In this document: positions 17,725 to 26,406 of the stretch, one piece after another
Layout of the letters: the number at the start of each line of letters is the position of its first letter
How positions within the stretch are numbered: the stretch's first letter is position 1
Origin: Nocardia sp. XZ_19_385
GTDB lineage: Bacteria > Actinomycetota > Actinomycetes > Mycobacteriales > Mycobacteriaceae
Reading direction: 5' to 3'
DNA length: 64,000 nt
Assembly: GCF_015355755.1 (NCBI RefSeq)
Contig: NZ_JACVEE010000001.1
Coordinates: 186,001 to 250,000, forward strand
The notes under the pieces: generated by a model
The model's input: the letters and a program-made list of their open reading frames with translations, nothing else
Databases searched by the model: none
Told to the model about the DNA's origin: nothing
Position numbers and translations under genes: made by a program

Positions 17725-19764
17725 ATGAAAACGTTGTCCTCGGATTCTGTTGTCTCTGCGAGTGACTGGGTCGATTTGCTCGCCACGCGCGCCCGGCGGA
17801 GCGGGGATCAGACGGCCTACACATTTCTGGACGAGAACGGCCACCAATCCGGCAGCCTGACCTACCGCGAACTGGATCGCCGGGCGCGCGCCATCGCAGC
17901 GGTGCTGGCCGAACAGTTCCACAGCGGCGATCGGGCACTGCTGCTCTACCCCGCCGGGCTCGATTACGTCGCCGCGTTCTTCGGTTGCCTGTACGCCCAG
18001 GTGATCGCGGTGCCGCTCTACGAGCCAGGACGCGGGCGGTCCGAGCAGATCGAGGTGATCGCGCGGGATTGTGCGGCCGCCGGCGTGCTCACCACGCGCG
18101 AGATCGCCACCGCGCTGCCCACTTTCGGCGACGAGCTGTCCTTCGCCCGGCTGCCGCAGGTGGTCACCGAGGAGATCGCGCCGGCCGCGGAGTCCGCCGC
18201 CGAGCCCTCCGCGATAGACCCCAAGACCATCGCCTACCTGCAATACACCTCCGGCTCGACCGCCACGCCGAAGGGCGTGATCATCGACCACGCGATGTCG
18301 GTGCGGCAGTGCTTGGAGATGGCCTGCAGCTGGCAGATCGACGCCGACAGTGTGGTGACCTCGTGGCTGCCGCACTTCCACGACTTCGGGCAGGTGACCG
18401 GAGTGCTGATGCCGGTCTTCTCGGGCGGCCGCGCGGTGCTGATGGCGCCCGCCACCTTCGTGAAGAATCCGGTCCGCTGGCTCGACGCGATCACGAAGTA
18501 TCACGGAACACACAGCGGCGCACCCAATTTCGCGTTCGACCTGTGCGTCGACCGGACCACGCCGGAGCAGCGGGCGGCGCTGGATCTGAGCAGCTGGCAC
18601 CTGCTCAGCAATGGCGCCGAGCCGGTCCGCAAGACCACCTTGGAGCGCTTCGAGATCGCTTTCGCCCCGTGCGGGCTCCGGGAAACGGCGCTCTCGCCCG
18701 GCTACGGCCTGGCCGAGGACACCCTCAAGGTGACCTGCTCCACCGGCGAACAACGCTACCTCGCGGAGCGTTTCGACGTCACGGGGCTCGCCCGGCGCAA
18801 GGCGGTGCCGACCGCGGAGCCGGACGGCATCGACCTGGTCGGTCACGGAACCACGGTGCTGGATACCGAAATGGCGATCGTCGAACCGGAATCCGGGCGT
18901 CAGGTCTCCGAAGGCGAGGTCGGCGAGATCTGGGTGCAGGGTCCGTGCGTGTCGCCCGGTTACTGGGGGCGGCCGGAGGAAACCGAGCGCACCTTCGGCG
19001 CCCGCATCGCCGGCGCGGACGACACCCCGTGGCTGCGGACGGGCGATCTCGGATTCGTCTATGCCGGTGAGCTTTTCCTCTGCGGACGGCTCAAGAACCT
19101 GATGATCGTCAACGGCATGAACTACTACCTGGAGGACATCGAGGCCACCGTCGTCGACAGCGACGACGCCTTGCGGGCAGGTGGCGTCATCGCCTTCGCG
19201 GTAACGGAATCCGGGCAGGAGGACCTTGTGCTGGTCGCCGAGTGCCGCACCGATATCGACCGCGAGCTCGAAAGCCTGGCGGCGTCGATGCACGACGCGG
19301 TGGCCAAGCGGCACGGCATCGCCCCCGCGACAGTGGTTCTGGTGCAGCCGGGTGCGGTACCGCGGACCACCAGCGGCAAACTGCGCCGCCAGCACTGCAT
19401 GACCGATTTCGTGGCCGGGCGACTACCCGAGACCCAGCGCTGGGTGCGCCCGGCGCCGGTCGAACCCGCGCGGACCGCGACGAACGGCAACGGCCGCACC
19501 GCCATGCGAGATCTGGTGCGGCAGGGCCTGTTCGAACAGATCCGCGCCTGGATGGCCGAGAACAAGCCCGACGCGCCGGACCTGGATCCGGATCGTTCGC
19601 TGGCCGAACACGGACTCGGCTCGGTCGATCAGATCGATCTGCACGAATGGCTGGAATCGTGGGCGGGCAAACGCTTCCCGCCCGAACTGATCTGGGATTC
19701 CGAGACAGTCACCGAGATGGTGCGGGTGCTCGCGAACATCCTGGCTCCGGGGGGTGCGCGGTGA
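17725..19764 (+). CDS. Fatty acyl-AMP ligase fused to an acyl carrier domain (TamA-like)
   Basis: 679 residues. Residues about 1-575 form a fatty acyl-AMP ligase (TYRELDRRARAIAA, QYTSGSTATPKGVII, the FHDFGQVTGVLMP and LSPGYGLAEDT segments typical of FAALs, and TSGKLRRQ near the end). Residues about 600-679 form a carrier domain with Ser633 in HGLGSVDQIDL. It should activate a free fatty acid and load it on its own carrier without CoA. TamA of tambjamine clusters is the same ANL-carrier didomain and loads a medium-chain fatty acid. The start is ATG 17725, 28 codons into the longer reading frame, with AGAGGTGGG upstream. It overlaps the ketosynthase start by 4 bp. Confidence 0.88.
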   Translation: MKTLSSDSVVSASDWVDLLATRARRSGDQTAYTFLDENGHQSGSLTYRELDRRARAIAAVLAEQFHSGDRALLLYPAGLDYVAAFFGCLYAQVIAVPLYEPGRGRSEQIEVIARDCAAAGVLTTREIATALPTFGDELSFARLPQVVTEEIAPAAESAAEPSAIDPKTIAYLQYTSGSTATPKGVIIDHAMSVRQCLEMACSWQIDADSVVTSWLPHFHDFGQVTGVLMPVFSGGRAVLMAPATFVKNPVRWLDAITKYHGTHSGAPNFAFDLCVDRTTPEQRAALDLSSWHLLSNGAEPVRKTTLERFEIAFAPCGLRETALSPGYGLAEDTLKVTCSTGEQRYLAERFDVTGLARRKAVPTAEPDGIDLVGHGTTVLDTEMAIVEPESGRQVSEGEVGEIWVQGPCVSPGYWGRPEETERTFGARIAGADDTPWLRTGDLGFVYAGELFLCGRLKNLMIVNGMNYYLEDIEATVVDSDDALRAGGVIAFAVTESGQEDLVLVAECRTDIDRELESLAASMHDAVAKRHGIAPATVVLVQPGAVPRTTSGKLRRQHCMTDFVAGRLPETQRWVRPAPVEPARTATNGNGRTAMRDLVRQGLFEQIRAWMAENKPDAPDLDPDRSLAEHGLGSVDQIDLHEWLESWAGKRFPPELIWDSETVTEMVRVLANILAPGGAR

Positions 19765-20804
19765 AGCTCCGGGCCGCGGTGGCCGGCCTGCCCTCGCGCA
19801 CGGTGAGCAATGCCGACATCCTCGACATGATCGCCGAGCACAGCGCCCGGGACTTCGACGGCGACCTCGACGGCACGCTGCGGACCATCGACAGCTACCT
19901 GCGCTACGCGGGCTCGCGGGACCGATGCTGGCTCGACGATGGTGAGCGTCCCATCGATCTGCTGCGCGGCGCCGCGAAAACCGCACTGGCGCAGGCGGAT
20001 ATGCGGGCCGAGGAGATCGATCTACTGATCTACACCGGGATCGGGCGCGGCTTCGTCGAACCGGGCGGCGCCTACCACTCGGCCGCGGCGATCGGGCTGA
20101 GCAACGCGCACTGCTTCGATCTCCTCGACGCCTGCATGAGCTGGACGCGGGCGCTGCAGGTGACCGAGTCGCTGATGCGCACCGGACCCTATCGGGCGGC
20201 GATGATCGTCAACGCGGAGTTCAGCCTGCGCGACGGCGGGGCGGTGGTGCCGCATCTGTTCCGGCTGCCGAACGCGGCCGCGCTGGAGTCCAGGTTCCCG
20301 GCCTACACGCTCGGGGAAGGTTCGACCGCAACGATTCTCACCGCGGAGGACCACGAGCCGTGGGAGTTCCATTTCGCCTCCCGGCCCGATCTGGCACCGC
20401 TGTGCAACGTGCCGCTGGAAGGCTACGAGGGGTATTGCGACCCGTCGGACAAACTGGCGGCCAACGGGGTCGGCTACTTCACCTCCTTCGGCTTCGAGAT
20501 GCACGAAACCGGGCTCGCGGACGCGTACGCCGTCTTCGACCGCTTGGGCGTCGACACCGAGAAGGTGGCCGCGCTGTTCACCCATGCCTCCAGCAAGCGC
20601 TACTGGCAGATGATGGCCGACCAGGTCGGACTGGGTTCGGCGATCCATCACGTGTTTCAGCGGACCGGCAATATCGTGTCCGCCTCGGTGCCCGCCGCCA
20701 TCGCCTCGGCGCTCGACCAGGGCACGTTGCAGCCCGGCGACCGCGCGGTGGGCTGGGTCGGCAGCGCCGGAATGTCCTTCGCCGTATTCTCCTTCGTCTT
20801 CTGA
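19761..20804 (+). CDS. KAS III-like ketosynthase
   Basis: 347 residues from GTG 19761, which overlaps the FAAL stop (GTGA). It is a thiolase-fold KAS III relative with the full triad: Cys125 in LLDACMSW, His275 in FTHASSKRYW and Asn304 in RTGNIVSASVP, ending GWVGSAGMSFAVF. Directly coupled to the FAAL-ACP gene, it probably takes the fatty acyl chain from that carrier and either extends it with malonyl units or transfers it to another nucleophile. RedP is also a KAS III enzyme but primes with acetyl-CoA; that cannot be told apart here by sequence. The residue spacing is close to FabH, and the length is normal. Confidence 0.85.
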   Translation: MKLRAAVAGLPSRTVSNADILDMIAEHSARDFDGDLDGTLRTIDSYLRYAGSRDRCWLDDGERPIDLLRGAAKTALAQADMRAEEIDLLIYTGIGRGFVEPGGAYHSAAAIGLSNAHCFDLLDACMSWTRALQVTESLMRTGPYRAAMIVNAEFSLRDGGAVVPHLFRLPNAAALESRFPAYTLGEGSTATILTAEDHEPWEFHFASRPDLAPLCNVPLEGYEGYCDPSDKLAANGVGYFTSFGFEMHETGLADAYAVFDRLGVDTEKVAALFTHASSKRYWQMMADQVGLGSAIHHVFQRTGNIVSASVPAAIASALDQGTLQPGDRAVGWVGSAGMSFAVFSFVF

Positions 20805-20828
20805 CGACCAAAGCCGAACGGGTGAGCC

Positions 20829-23447
20829 ATGTTCAGACATCTCGGCAAGGTTGCCGGCAATGGAATGCGCGGGGTCGCCGCGTACTCGATCGACTCGATC
20901 CGGCGGCGCGAAGTCTCCCGGGAGCAGCGCCAAGCCGACGCCATCCTGGCGTTCCTGCTGCGGATGGGGCCGATCTACATCAAGATGGGCCAGATCGCGG
21001 CGACCCGATCGGATCTGCTGCCGCAATCGTGGGTAGACACGCTGCGGGTGCTGCAGGACCAGACTCCGCACATGACCGAGGCGCAGACTCGGCGCGCGAT
21101 CGAGCGGGAGTTGGGTGACAAGATCGAAAAGACGTTCAGCTCTTTCGATTTGACGCCGATCGCCAGCGCGTCGGTCGCTCAGGTGCACATCGCGGAGCTG
21201 CTCGACGGGCGCAAGGTCGCGGTGAAGCTGGTCAAGGATTCGGTGCCGGAACAGATCGAGGACAGCCTGTCCTCGATCGGCGCGATGGTGAAGCTGGTGC
21301 ACGCCACGGTGCCGCCGGTGCGGTATCTGGACGTGCCGCGACGGTTCACCGAGGTGGCGCGGCTGTTGCGGCCGCAGGCCGATATGGCACACGAGGCCGA
21401 GAAACAGCAGCGCATCGGCGAGAACCTGCGGGCGCATCCGTTCGTGAAAGTCCCCGCGGTGCTGCCGGAACTGGTCAGCAAGCGGATGCTGGTGATGGAG
21501 TACATGCACGGCATTCCGGGCAAGCACGTCGAGACCGTCTCGTTCCCGCGGCCGCGCCTGGCCCAGCGGCTGCAGGACATCATCTACACGATGCTGTACA
21601 TGCACGGCATCTGCCATGGCGACCCGCATCCGGGCAACGTGATGTTCAGCCCCGAAGGGGAATTGGTGCTGCTGGACTACGGCGTCACCGTTGAGCTCAC
21701 CGAGGACGAGAAGTGGGGTCTGTCCTCTTTCTATTACGCCTGCACCCGCAAGGAATGGGAGATCGCGGTCGATCGGTTCACCCGCTACTTCGTGATCGCG
21801 GGCGAGGCGGTGCGGGAGCGGCACGACGACTACGTCGCCGACATGATCGAGGTGTTGCGGTATCACTTCGACATCTCCACCAACCGGTGGTCGACGGTGT
21901 CCTACTTCAATGACGTGAATGCGGTACTGCGACAGTATGATTCGCGATACACCACGAACTTCACGAAGGTGGAGCTGGTCTTCCTCTCCGGCGAGGGCTT
22001 CGCCTCCCAGATCGATCCGGACATCGACATCTGGGCGAACGCACGCAAATTCACCGACCGCTACTCCCCCTACATGAGCGCCGAGGTCGAGCGGCGGTTC
22101 GAAGACGACTTCACCGACCAGATGCCTACCTCGCTGAAAATGCGGGACCGGGCGCGGTCCTCGCTGGTCGCGCCGACCCACATCGACCGCTACTTCTTCC
22201 CCAGCGGATTCCCGGTCTTCGTCAAGGAAGCCGTCGGCGGCAGCATCCGGGATTTCGATGGCAACGAATACATCGACCTGTCCGCCGGATACGGGCCGCA
22301 CCTGCTCGGCTACGCGCATCCCGCGATCACCGCGGCGATCACCGAGGGCGCCGCGCGCGGGCTCGTCAACGGCATCGGCAACGCCGCCGAGATCGAACTG
22401 GCCGAACTGCTGGTCGACGCCTTCCCCGCCGCCGAGCAAGCGGTGCTGTGCAATTCGGGGACCGAGGCGATCATGTTCGCGATCCGCATATGCCGGGGTT
22501 ACCGGCGGCGGACCCTGGTGGCGAAATTCGAAGGGCACTACCACGGGTCCTCCGATCAGGGTCTGGTCAGTTCGTGGTTCCGCTTCTCCGGTGATCGGGC
22601 GCGGCCCGAACCGGTGGCCGGGTCGCTCGGAGCCGATCCGGCGACGGTCGCGGGCACCGTCGTACTGCAGTACGGCGATATCGCCGGATTGCAGCGCTTG
22701 CGCGAGCACGCCGACGAACTCGCCTGCGTCATCTTGGAACCCATGCCGACCTCGGTGGTCGCGCTGGACGTCGAATTCCTCACCGCGTTGCGCGAACTGT
22801 GCACCGAGCTGGAGATTCCGCTGATCTTCGACGAGGTGGTCAGCGGCTTCCGGGTCGCCTACGGTGGCGCGCAGGTGATGGTCGGCATCGAACCCGACCT
22901 GACCTGTCTCGGCAAGGTGATCGGCGGCGGTCTGCCGGTGGGCGCGGTGGTCGGGCAGCGCCGGTTCATCGAGATGGCCAAGAGTTCGCAGGACCCGTTC
23001 TACGACTACGAGAACCGGGTATTCGCCGGCGGCACCCTGAGCGGCAACTCGCTGACCTGCACGGCCGGCCTCGCCGCGCTGCGCCACCTCGGCGCCCACC
23101 CGGAGATCTACGACCAGCTCGACACCCACACCGAGCGCCTCGCCGACCTCATGCGGGAGGCGACCCAGCAGCGCGAGATCGCCTGCCGGATCTCGGCCCG
23201 CAATTCGATCTTCTCGCTCAACTTCAGCCACCGGGCGGCCGGACTTTATCGAGATCGCATGGCGGGCAGCAACTTCAAAGCCACCATCGCCCTGGCCTAC
23301 TACATGCGCAAACATCAGGTCTACATGGCCGAGATGCACAGCTTCCTGATCAGCGCCGCGCACACCGTCGAAGACCTCGATCAGATCGCGCACGCCTTCG
23401 GCAAGAGTCTCGACGAAATGCTCGCCGACCAGCTCTTCGTCACCTAG
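20829..23447 (+). CDS. AarF/ABC1 kinase-class III aminotransferase fusion
   Basis: 872 residues in one uninterrupted frame. Residues about 30-430 carry the ABC1/UbiB signatures: KMGQIAATRSDLLPQ, the alanine-rich ASASVAQVH loop, VAVKLVKDS, HGDPHPGNVMF (about 263-273) and LLDYGVTVEL. Residues about 450-872 are a glutamate-1-semialdehyde-type class III aminotransferase: LCNSGTEAIMFAIR, FEGHYHGSSDQ, FDEVVSGFR and the PLP Lys696 in CLGKVIGGGLPVGAVVG. I know of no described enzyme with this pairing. The transaminase half corresponds in the pathway to the TamH/PigE aminotransferases, whose N-terminal domain is a thioester reductase rather than a kinase. It is 24 bp after the ketosynthase and ends the operon. 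The role of the kinase-like half is unknown. Confidence 0.88.
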   Translation: MFRHLGKVAGNGMRGVAAYSIDSIRRREVSREQRQADAILAFLLRMGPIYIKMGQIAATRSDLLPQSWVDTLRVLQDQTPHMTEAQTRRAIERELGDKIEKTFSSFDLTPIASASVAQVHIAELLDGRKVAVKLVKDSVPEQIEDSLSSIGAMVKLVHATVPPVRYLDVPRRFTEVARLLRPQADMAHEAEKQQRIGENLRAHPFVKVPAVLPELVSKRMLVMEYMHGIPGKHVETVSFPRPRLAQRLQDIIYTMLYMHGICHGDPHPGNVMFSPEGELVLLDYGVTVELTEDEKWGLSSFYYACTRKEWEIAVDRFTRYFVIAGEAVRERHDDYVADMIEVLRYHFDISTNRWSTVSYFNDVNAVLRQYDSRYTTNFTKVELVFLSGEGFASQIDPDIDIWANARKFTDRYSPYMSAEVERRFEDDFTDQMPTSLKMRDRARSSLVAPTHIDRYFFPSGFPVFVKEAVGGSIRDFDGNEYIDLSAGYGPHLLGYAHPAITAAITEGAARGLVNGIGNAAEIELAELLVDAFPAAEQAVLCNSGTEAIMFAIRICRGYRRRTLVAKFEGHYHGSSDQGLVSSWFRFSGDRARPEPVAGSLGADPATVAGTVVLQYGDIAGLQRLREHADELACVILEPMPTSVVALDVEFLTALRELCTELEIPLIFDEVVSGFRVAYGGAQVMVGIEPDLTCLGKVIGGGLPVGAVVGQRRFIEMAKSSQDPFYDYENRVFAGGTLSGNSLTCTAGLAALRHLGAHPEIYDQLDTHTERLADLMREATQQREIACRISARNSIFSLNFSHRAAGLYRDRMAGSNFKATIALAYYMRKHQVYMAEMHSFLISAAHTVEDLDQIAHAFGKSLDEMLADQLFVT

Positions 23448-23458
23448 GCAGCCGACAC

Positions 23459-23504
23459 GCCGCAACGGCGCACTTGACTGTGCCGTTGCGGCACAGTCAA
23501 GACT
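23459..23504 (+). promoter_or_regulatory. MerR-type promoter/operator overlapping a nested hairpin
   Basis: CTTGACTGTGCC (23473-23484) and GGCACAGTCAAG (23490-23501) form a 12-bp perfect dyad between TTGACT (23474-23479) and AAGACT (23499-23504), a 19-bp spacer that is the hallmark of MerR-family promoters. It precedes the decayed MerR gene at 23560, so it was its autoregulatory site. The right part of the dyad also pairs outward: GCCGCAACGGC (23459-23469) with GCCGTTGCGGC (23482-23492). In RNA from the upstream operon these two hairpins exclude each other, and either could serve as a terminator. Confidence 0.65.
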
Positions 23505-23559
23505 GTTCCCTAGGTGGCGCGTCCGCGCCGCCGGATCCGGTGCCGGAGGGAAGACAGTC

Positions 23560-23905
23560 TTGGCGTGGAGTACCCGGGAGCTCGAGCTCACGGGGTTCGT
23601 GCGGCAGGCCGCGCCGGTCGAGGTGGCGCCGGAATTGACTGTCGCGGGCGAGCTCTCCGCTGCCGATCGCGCGTTTGTGGTCGTCATGTCGCGGGTGATC
23701 AGCGCGCCAGGCACTCGATGCGTATAAGCAGCTGCTGCAAGATCCTGAGGCGCTGCCGGCGGGCGCCGAGCTGGACCGGCTGCCCGCTGATGCCGATGAA
23801 CGAACCTGGGAGCCGGTTCGCGGCGGATCGCCGATACCGTCGAGGTGGCGATGACAGACCTTTACAACCCTGCCCAGATCGATGTCATGCAACGGGGTAG
23901 GACGC
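23560..23905 (+). pseudogene. Decayed MerR-family regulator
   Basis: After GGAGGG and a TTG start, the frame reads MAWSTREL, the usual opening of a MerR regulator, but the DNA-binding domain has been deleted: it jumps to a C-terminal-type stretch (VEVAPELT, then LSAADRAFVVVMSRV). A frameshift near 23702 moves the rest to another frame (ALDAYKQLLQDPEALPAG, LDRLPADADERTW), and a further shift gives VAMTDLYNPAQIDVMQRG near 23845-23895. Three frames are needed to read it, so it is a pseudogene. The upstream operator is intact. Together with the operator this accounts for most of the gap 23448-23944. Confidence 0.6.
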
Positions 23906-23944
23906 AAGCTCCGGACCGCACGCACCGAAGGGAACTGATTCGAT

Positions 23945-25483
23945 ATGAGGTCATCTCTGCTCGGCCGACTGGTGTTGGCGGTTCTGTTGTTGCTGGCGCT
24001 GGGCGCGTGTTCCCGGTCGGAGCCTGCTCAGTCATCGGAGTTGCAGCGGTTCTATGACCAGAAGCTGTCGTTCGGGCCCTGCGCTGGCTATGCCACAACT
24101 GCCGCCGACGACAAAATCATCTCCGGCGATCCGGGATTTCAGTGTGGCCGGATGGAAGTGCCGCTGGACTACGGCGATCCTTCGGGCCGGACCGCGCAGA
24201 TCGCGCTCCTGAAAGCGCCCGCGCGCGGGAAACCGATCGGATCACTACTGATCAACCCCGGCGGGCCGGGCGGGCCCGGAATGAGCATGGCCGCCGTCGC
24301 CGCGAAGAACATGGCGAAAAGCCCGGTGACCGAGCGGTTCGATCTGGTCGGGTTCGATCCCCGTGGCGTCGGCGCGTCCACCCCGGCGATCAGCTGTTTC
24401 TCCGACGCCGAAATCGATGCGGGTGAATCCGTGATGTCGGTGACGGTCGGCGCGGGAAAACTGACCGAGCAGGACGCCCGCAGGGTGGTCGAGAAGTGTG
24501 CCGCCGGGTCTGGCGGCGCGGATGTGCTCGCGCATGTCGGCACCCGGGATGCGGTGCGCGACATGGATATTCTGCGCGCGGTCCTTGGTGACGAGAAGCT
24601 GAGTTTCCTCGGCCAGAGTTACGGCACCCGGCTCGGGGCTGTCTACGCCGAGATGTTTCCGCAGCACGTGCGCGCGCTGGTACTCGACGGCGGCATCGAT
24701 CCGAACGCGGGCACCGTCGAACGGCGGCTGACGCAATTCGGGAGTTTCCAGCGCTCCTTCGACAAGATGGCCGCCGACTGCGCCACCCGCCCCGACTGCC
24801 CGCTGGGCACCGACCCCGGCACAGCCACCGCGAACTTCCAGAACATCGTTCGCCCGCTGATCGACCAGCCGATTGTCACCGCGAGCGGGCGGAAACTGGA
24901 CTTCAATGCCGCGTACGGCGCTGTGACCGCCGGACTCTACGACTCCGCGGCCTGGCCGGTGATCGTCAAGGGCATCGCGGAGATCCGGGCCGGGCGGGGC
25001 GACACCCTGCTCGCGGTGGGCGATATCTTCGGCGGCCGCGACCAGGATGGGCACTGGGCCAATTTCGCCGAGGCCAACTTCTCGATCAACTGCCTCGACG
25101 AGCAACGCCGCACTCCCGAGCAGGAAGCCGACCTCAAGCGACGGATCCAGCAGGTAGCCCCGTTCACCGACTCGGGCCGAGGTGCCGACGGCGCCCGGGA
25201 CGCGTGTGAGTTCTGGCCCGCCGCACCCACTCTCGACTACCCCTACGCCACCGGCATCGAAGGGCTGCCCGAGACCTTGACGGTCTCGATCACCGGCGAC
25301 CCGTCCACTCCCTACGACGGCGGCGTCCACCTGGCCGAAACCCTCGGCGGTGCGGTGCTGACAGTCGAAGGGGAACAGCACACCGTGGTCATGTCCGGCG
25401 CCAGCGACTGCGTGAACGGCGTGGTTGCCGACTACCTCGTCGATCTGAAGGTTCCGGCGGCCGACACCCGCTGCACCCTGTAA
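23945..25483 (+). CDS. Secreted lipoprotein alpha/beta hydrolase (tripeptidyl-aminopeptidase-like)
   Basis: 512 residues. A lipoprotein signal peptide ends at LGAC (Cys about 22). The mature part is an alpha/beta hydrolase of the SlpD/CaeA/TAP type: LINPGGPGGPG oxyanion segment, nucleophile Ser225 in GQSYGTRLG, and a C-terminal TAP-like domain with the acid in TGDPSTPYDGG and the His in GEQHTVV. Family members remove short peptides from the N-terminus of proteins or hydrolyse esters at the cell surface. The substrate cannot be told. It stands alone after the MerR remnant; 132 bp follow before the next gene. Confidence 0.88.
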   Translation: MRSSLLGRLVLAVLLLLALGACSRSEPAQSSELQRFYDQKLSFGPCAGYATTAADDKIISGDPGFQCGRMEVPLDYGDPSGRTAQIALLKAPARGKPIGSLLINPGGPGGPGMSMAAVAAKNMAKSPVTERFDLVGFDPRGVGASTPAISCFSDAEIDAGESVMSVTVGAGKLTEQDARRVVEKCAAGSGGADVLAHVGTRDAVRDMDILRAVLGDEKLSFLGQSYGTRLGAVYAEMFPQHVRALVLDGGIDPNAGTVERRLTQFGSFQRSFDKMAADCATRPDCPLGTDPGTATANFQNIVRPLIDQPIVTASGRKLDFNAAYGAVTAGLYDSAAWPVIVKGIAEIRAGRGDTLLAVGDIFGGRDQDGHWANFAEANFSINCLDEQRRTPEQEADLKRRIQQVAPFTDSGRGADGARDACEFWPAAPTLDYPYATGIEGLPETLTVSITGDPSTPYDGGVHLAETLGGAVLTVEGEQHTVVMSGASDCVNGVVADYLVDLKVPAADTRCTL

Positions 25484-25615
25484 CGACCGCGCCGAATCAC
25501 GGCCCGAACGGAGATCCGATCTGTCCGGTTCGCCCGTTGTTACGATCACTGATCGCTCCACTAAGCACTTCGGTTATCCAGTTGCACCCGATTGCGACCG
25601 GAAGGTGAGCGCTTC

Positions 25616-26395
25616 ATGGATCAGGAAATCTTCATCGTCATCGCCGTAGCTTTGGCAACGGTGACGCTGTTCGTCCTCGGGGATCGGTTGCGTCCGAAGT
25701 CGTGGCGGCAGACGAGTGACGAATCGTCCGGCACGCTGGTGCTGGATCTGATCAAGACGCTGTTCACGGCGGCGGTCGCGTTCACCTTCGTGGTGTGCTG
25801 GCAACAGCAGCAGACCGCGCACAACCACACCGTCGCGGAGGCGAAAGCGCTGGTCGATGTCTACGAGGCGGCGCAAGCGCTACCCGAAGTGGAACAGCGG
25901 CGGGTCCGTGACCTGGTGCAGGACTATACGAATCAGGTGATCTCCCAAGAGTGGCCGCTCATGGAGAACGAGCATCAACTCAGTACGGCCGTCGGCGCCC
26001 AGCTGGAGACGATTCGGGAGACGGTGGTTCCGGTGCGTTCGACGGATTCGCTCGTCACCGACGCCCGTTCGCGGACTCTCACCGCACTGGACCGCGTCAC
26101 CCAGGCCCGCGCTGATCGAGCGATCGATGCCGGACGGATGCTCCCCACCTTCCTGTTTGCCATCCTGGGCATCGGTTCGCTTCTGGTGTTACTGAATCCG
26201 GTGCTGTCGGGGATGCGGGTGACGTGGCGCAGCGTGGTGATGACCGCGCTGCTGGGGGTCGTGGTGGGAGGCGCGCTGCTGGCCGTTCACGAATTGCAGC
26301 GGCCGTTCTCCAGCGTCATCGGCGTGCCGACCGATGCGTTCGCCTATGCCCAATCCCAGTTTCAGCTGATCGACGACGGCAGCCGCGACGAGTGA
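25616..26395 (+). CDS. DUF4239 (bestrophin-like) membrane protein, copy 1
   Basis: 259 residues. Two N-terminal membrane helices flank the motif GDRLRPKSWRQ. A soluble helical middle follows with NHTVAEAKALVDVYEAA, DLVQDYTNQV and QARADRAIDA, and then two C-terminal helices (LFAILGIGSLLVLL; VVMTALLGVVVGGALLAV). This is the DUF4239 layout, whose function is not known to me; a resemblance to bestrophin channels has been suggested. ATG 25616 was preferred over TTG 25592 because GGAAGGTGAG lies just upstream. It is 11 bp before the Gly/Ser-rich gene, and the same pair recurs inverted at 34511-36211. Confidence 0.82.
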   Translation: MDQEIFIVIAVALATVTLFVLGDRLRPKSWRQTSDESSGTLVLDLIKTLFTAAVAFTFVVCWQQQQTAHNHTVAEAKALVDVYEAAQALPEVEQRRVRDLVQDYTNQVISQEWPLMENEHQLSTAVGAQLETIRETVVPVRSTDSLVTDARSRTLTALDRVTQARADRAIDAGRMLPTFLFAILGIGSLLVLLNPVLSGMRVTWRSVVMTALLGVVVGGALLAVHELQRPFSSVIGVPTDAFAYAQSQFQLIDDGSRDE

Positions 26396-26406
26396 GGATT
26401 GCGCGC

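Noticed and set aside
20829..23447. Two separate genes (AarF kinase and aminotransferase) joined by error
   Set aside because: The frame runs through about 22140-22210 without stop, with normal codon use and no ribosome site or start at the junction; a fusion is the simpler reading, although resequencing would settle it.
25592..25615. TTG start for the first DUF4239 protein
   Set aside because: ATG 25616 has a GGAAGGTGAG site in front, and the second copy aligns from its own membrane helix, without needing the extra residues.
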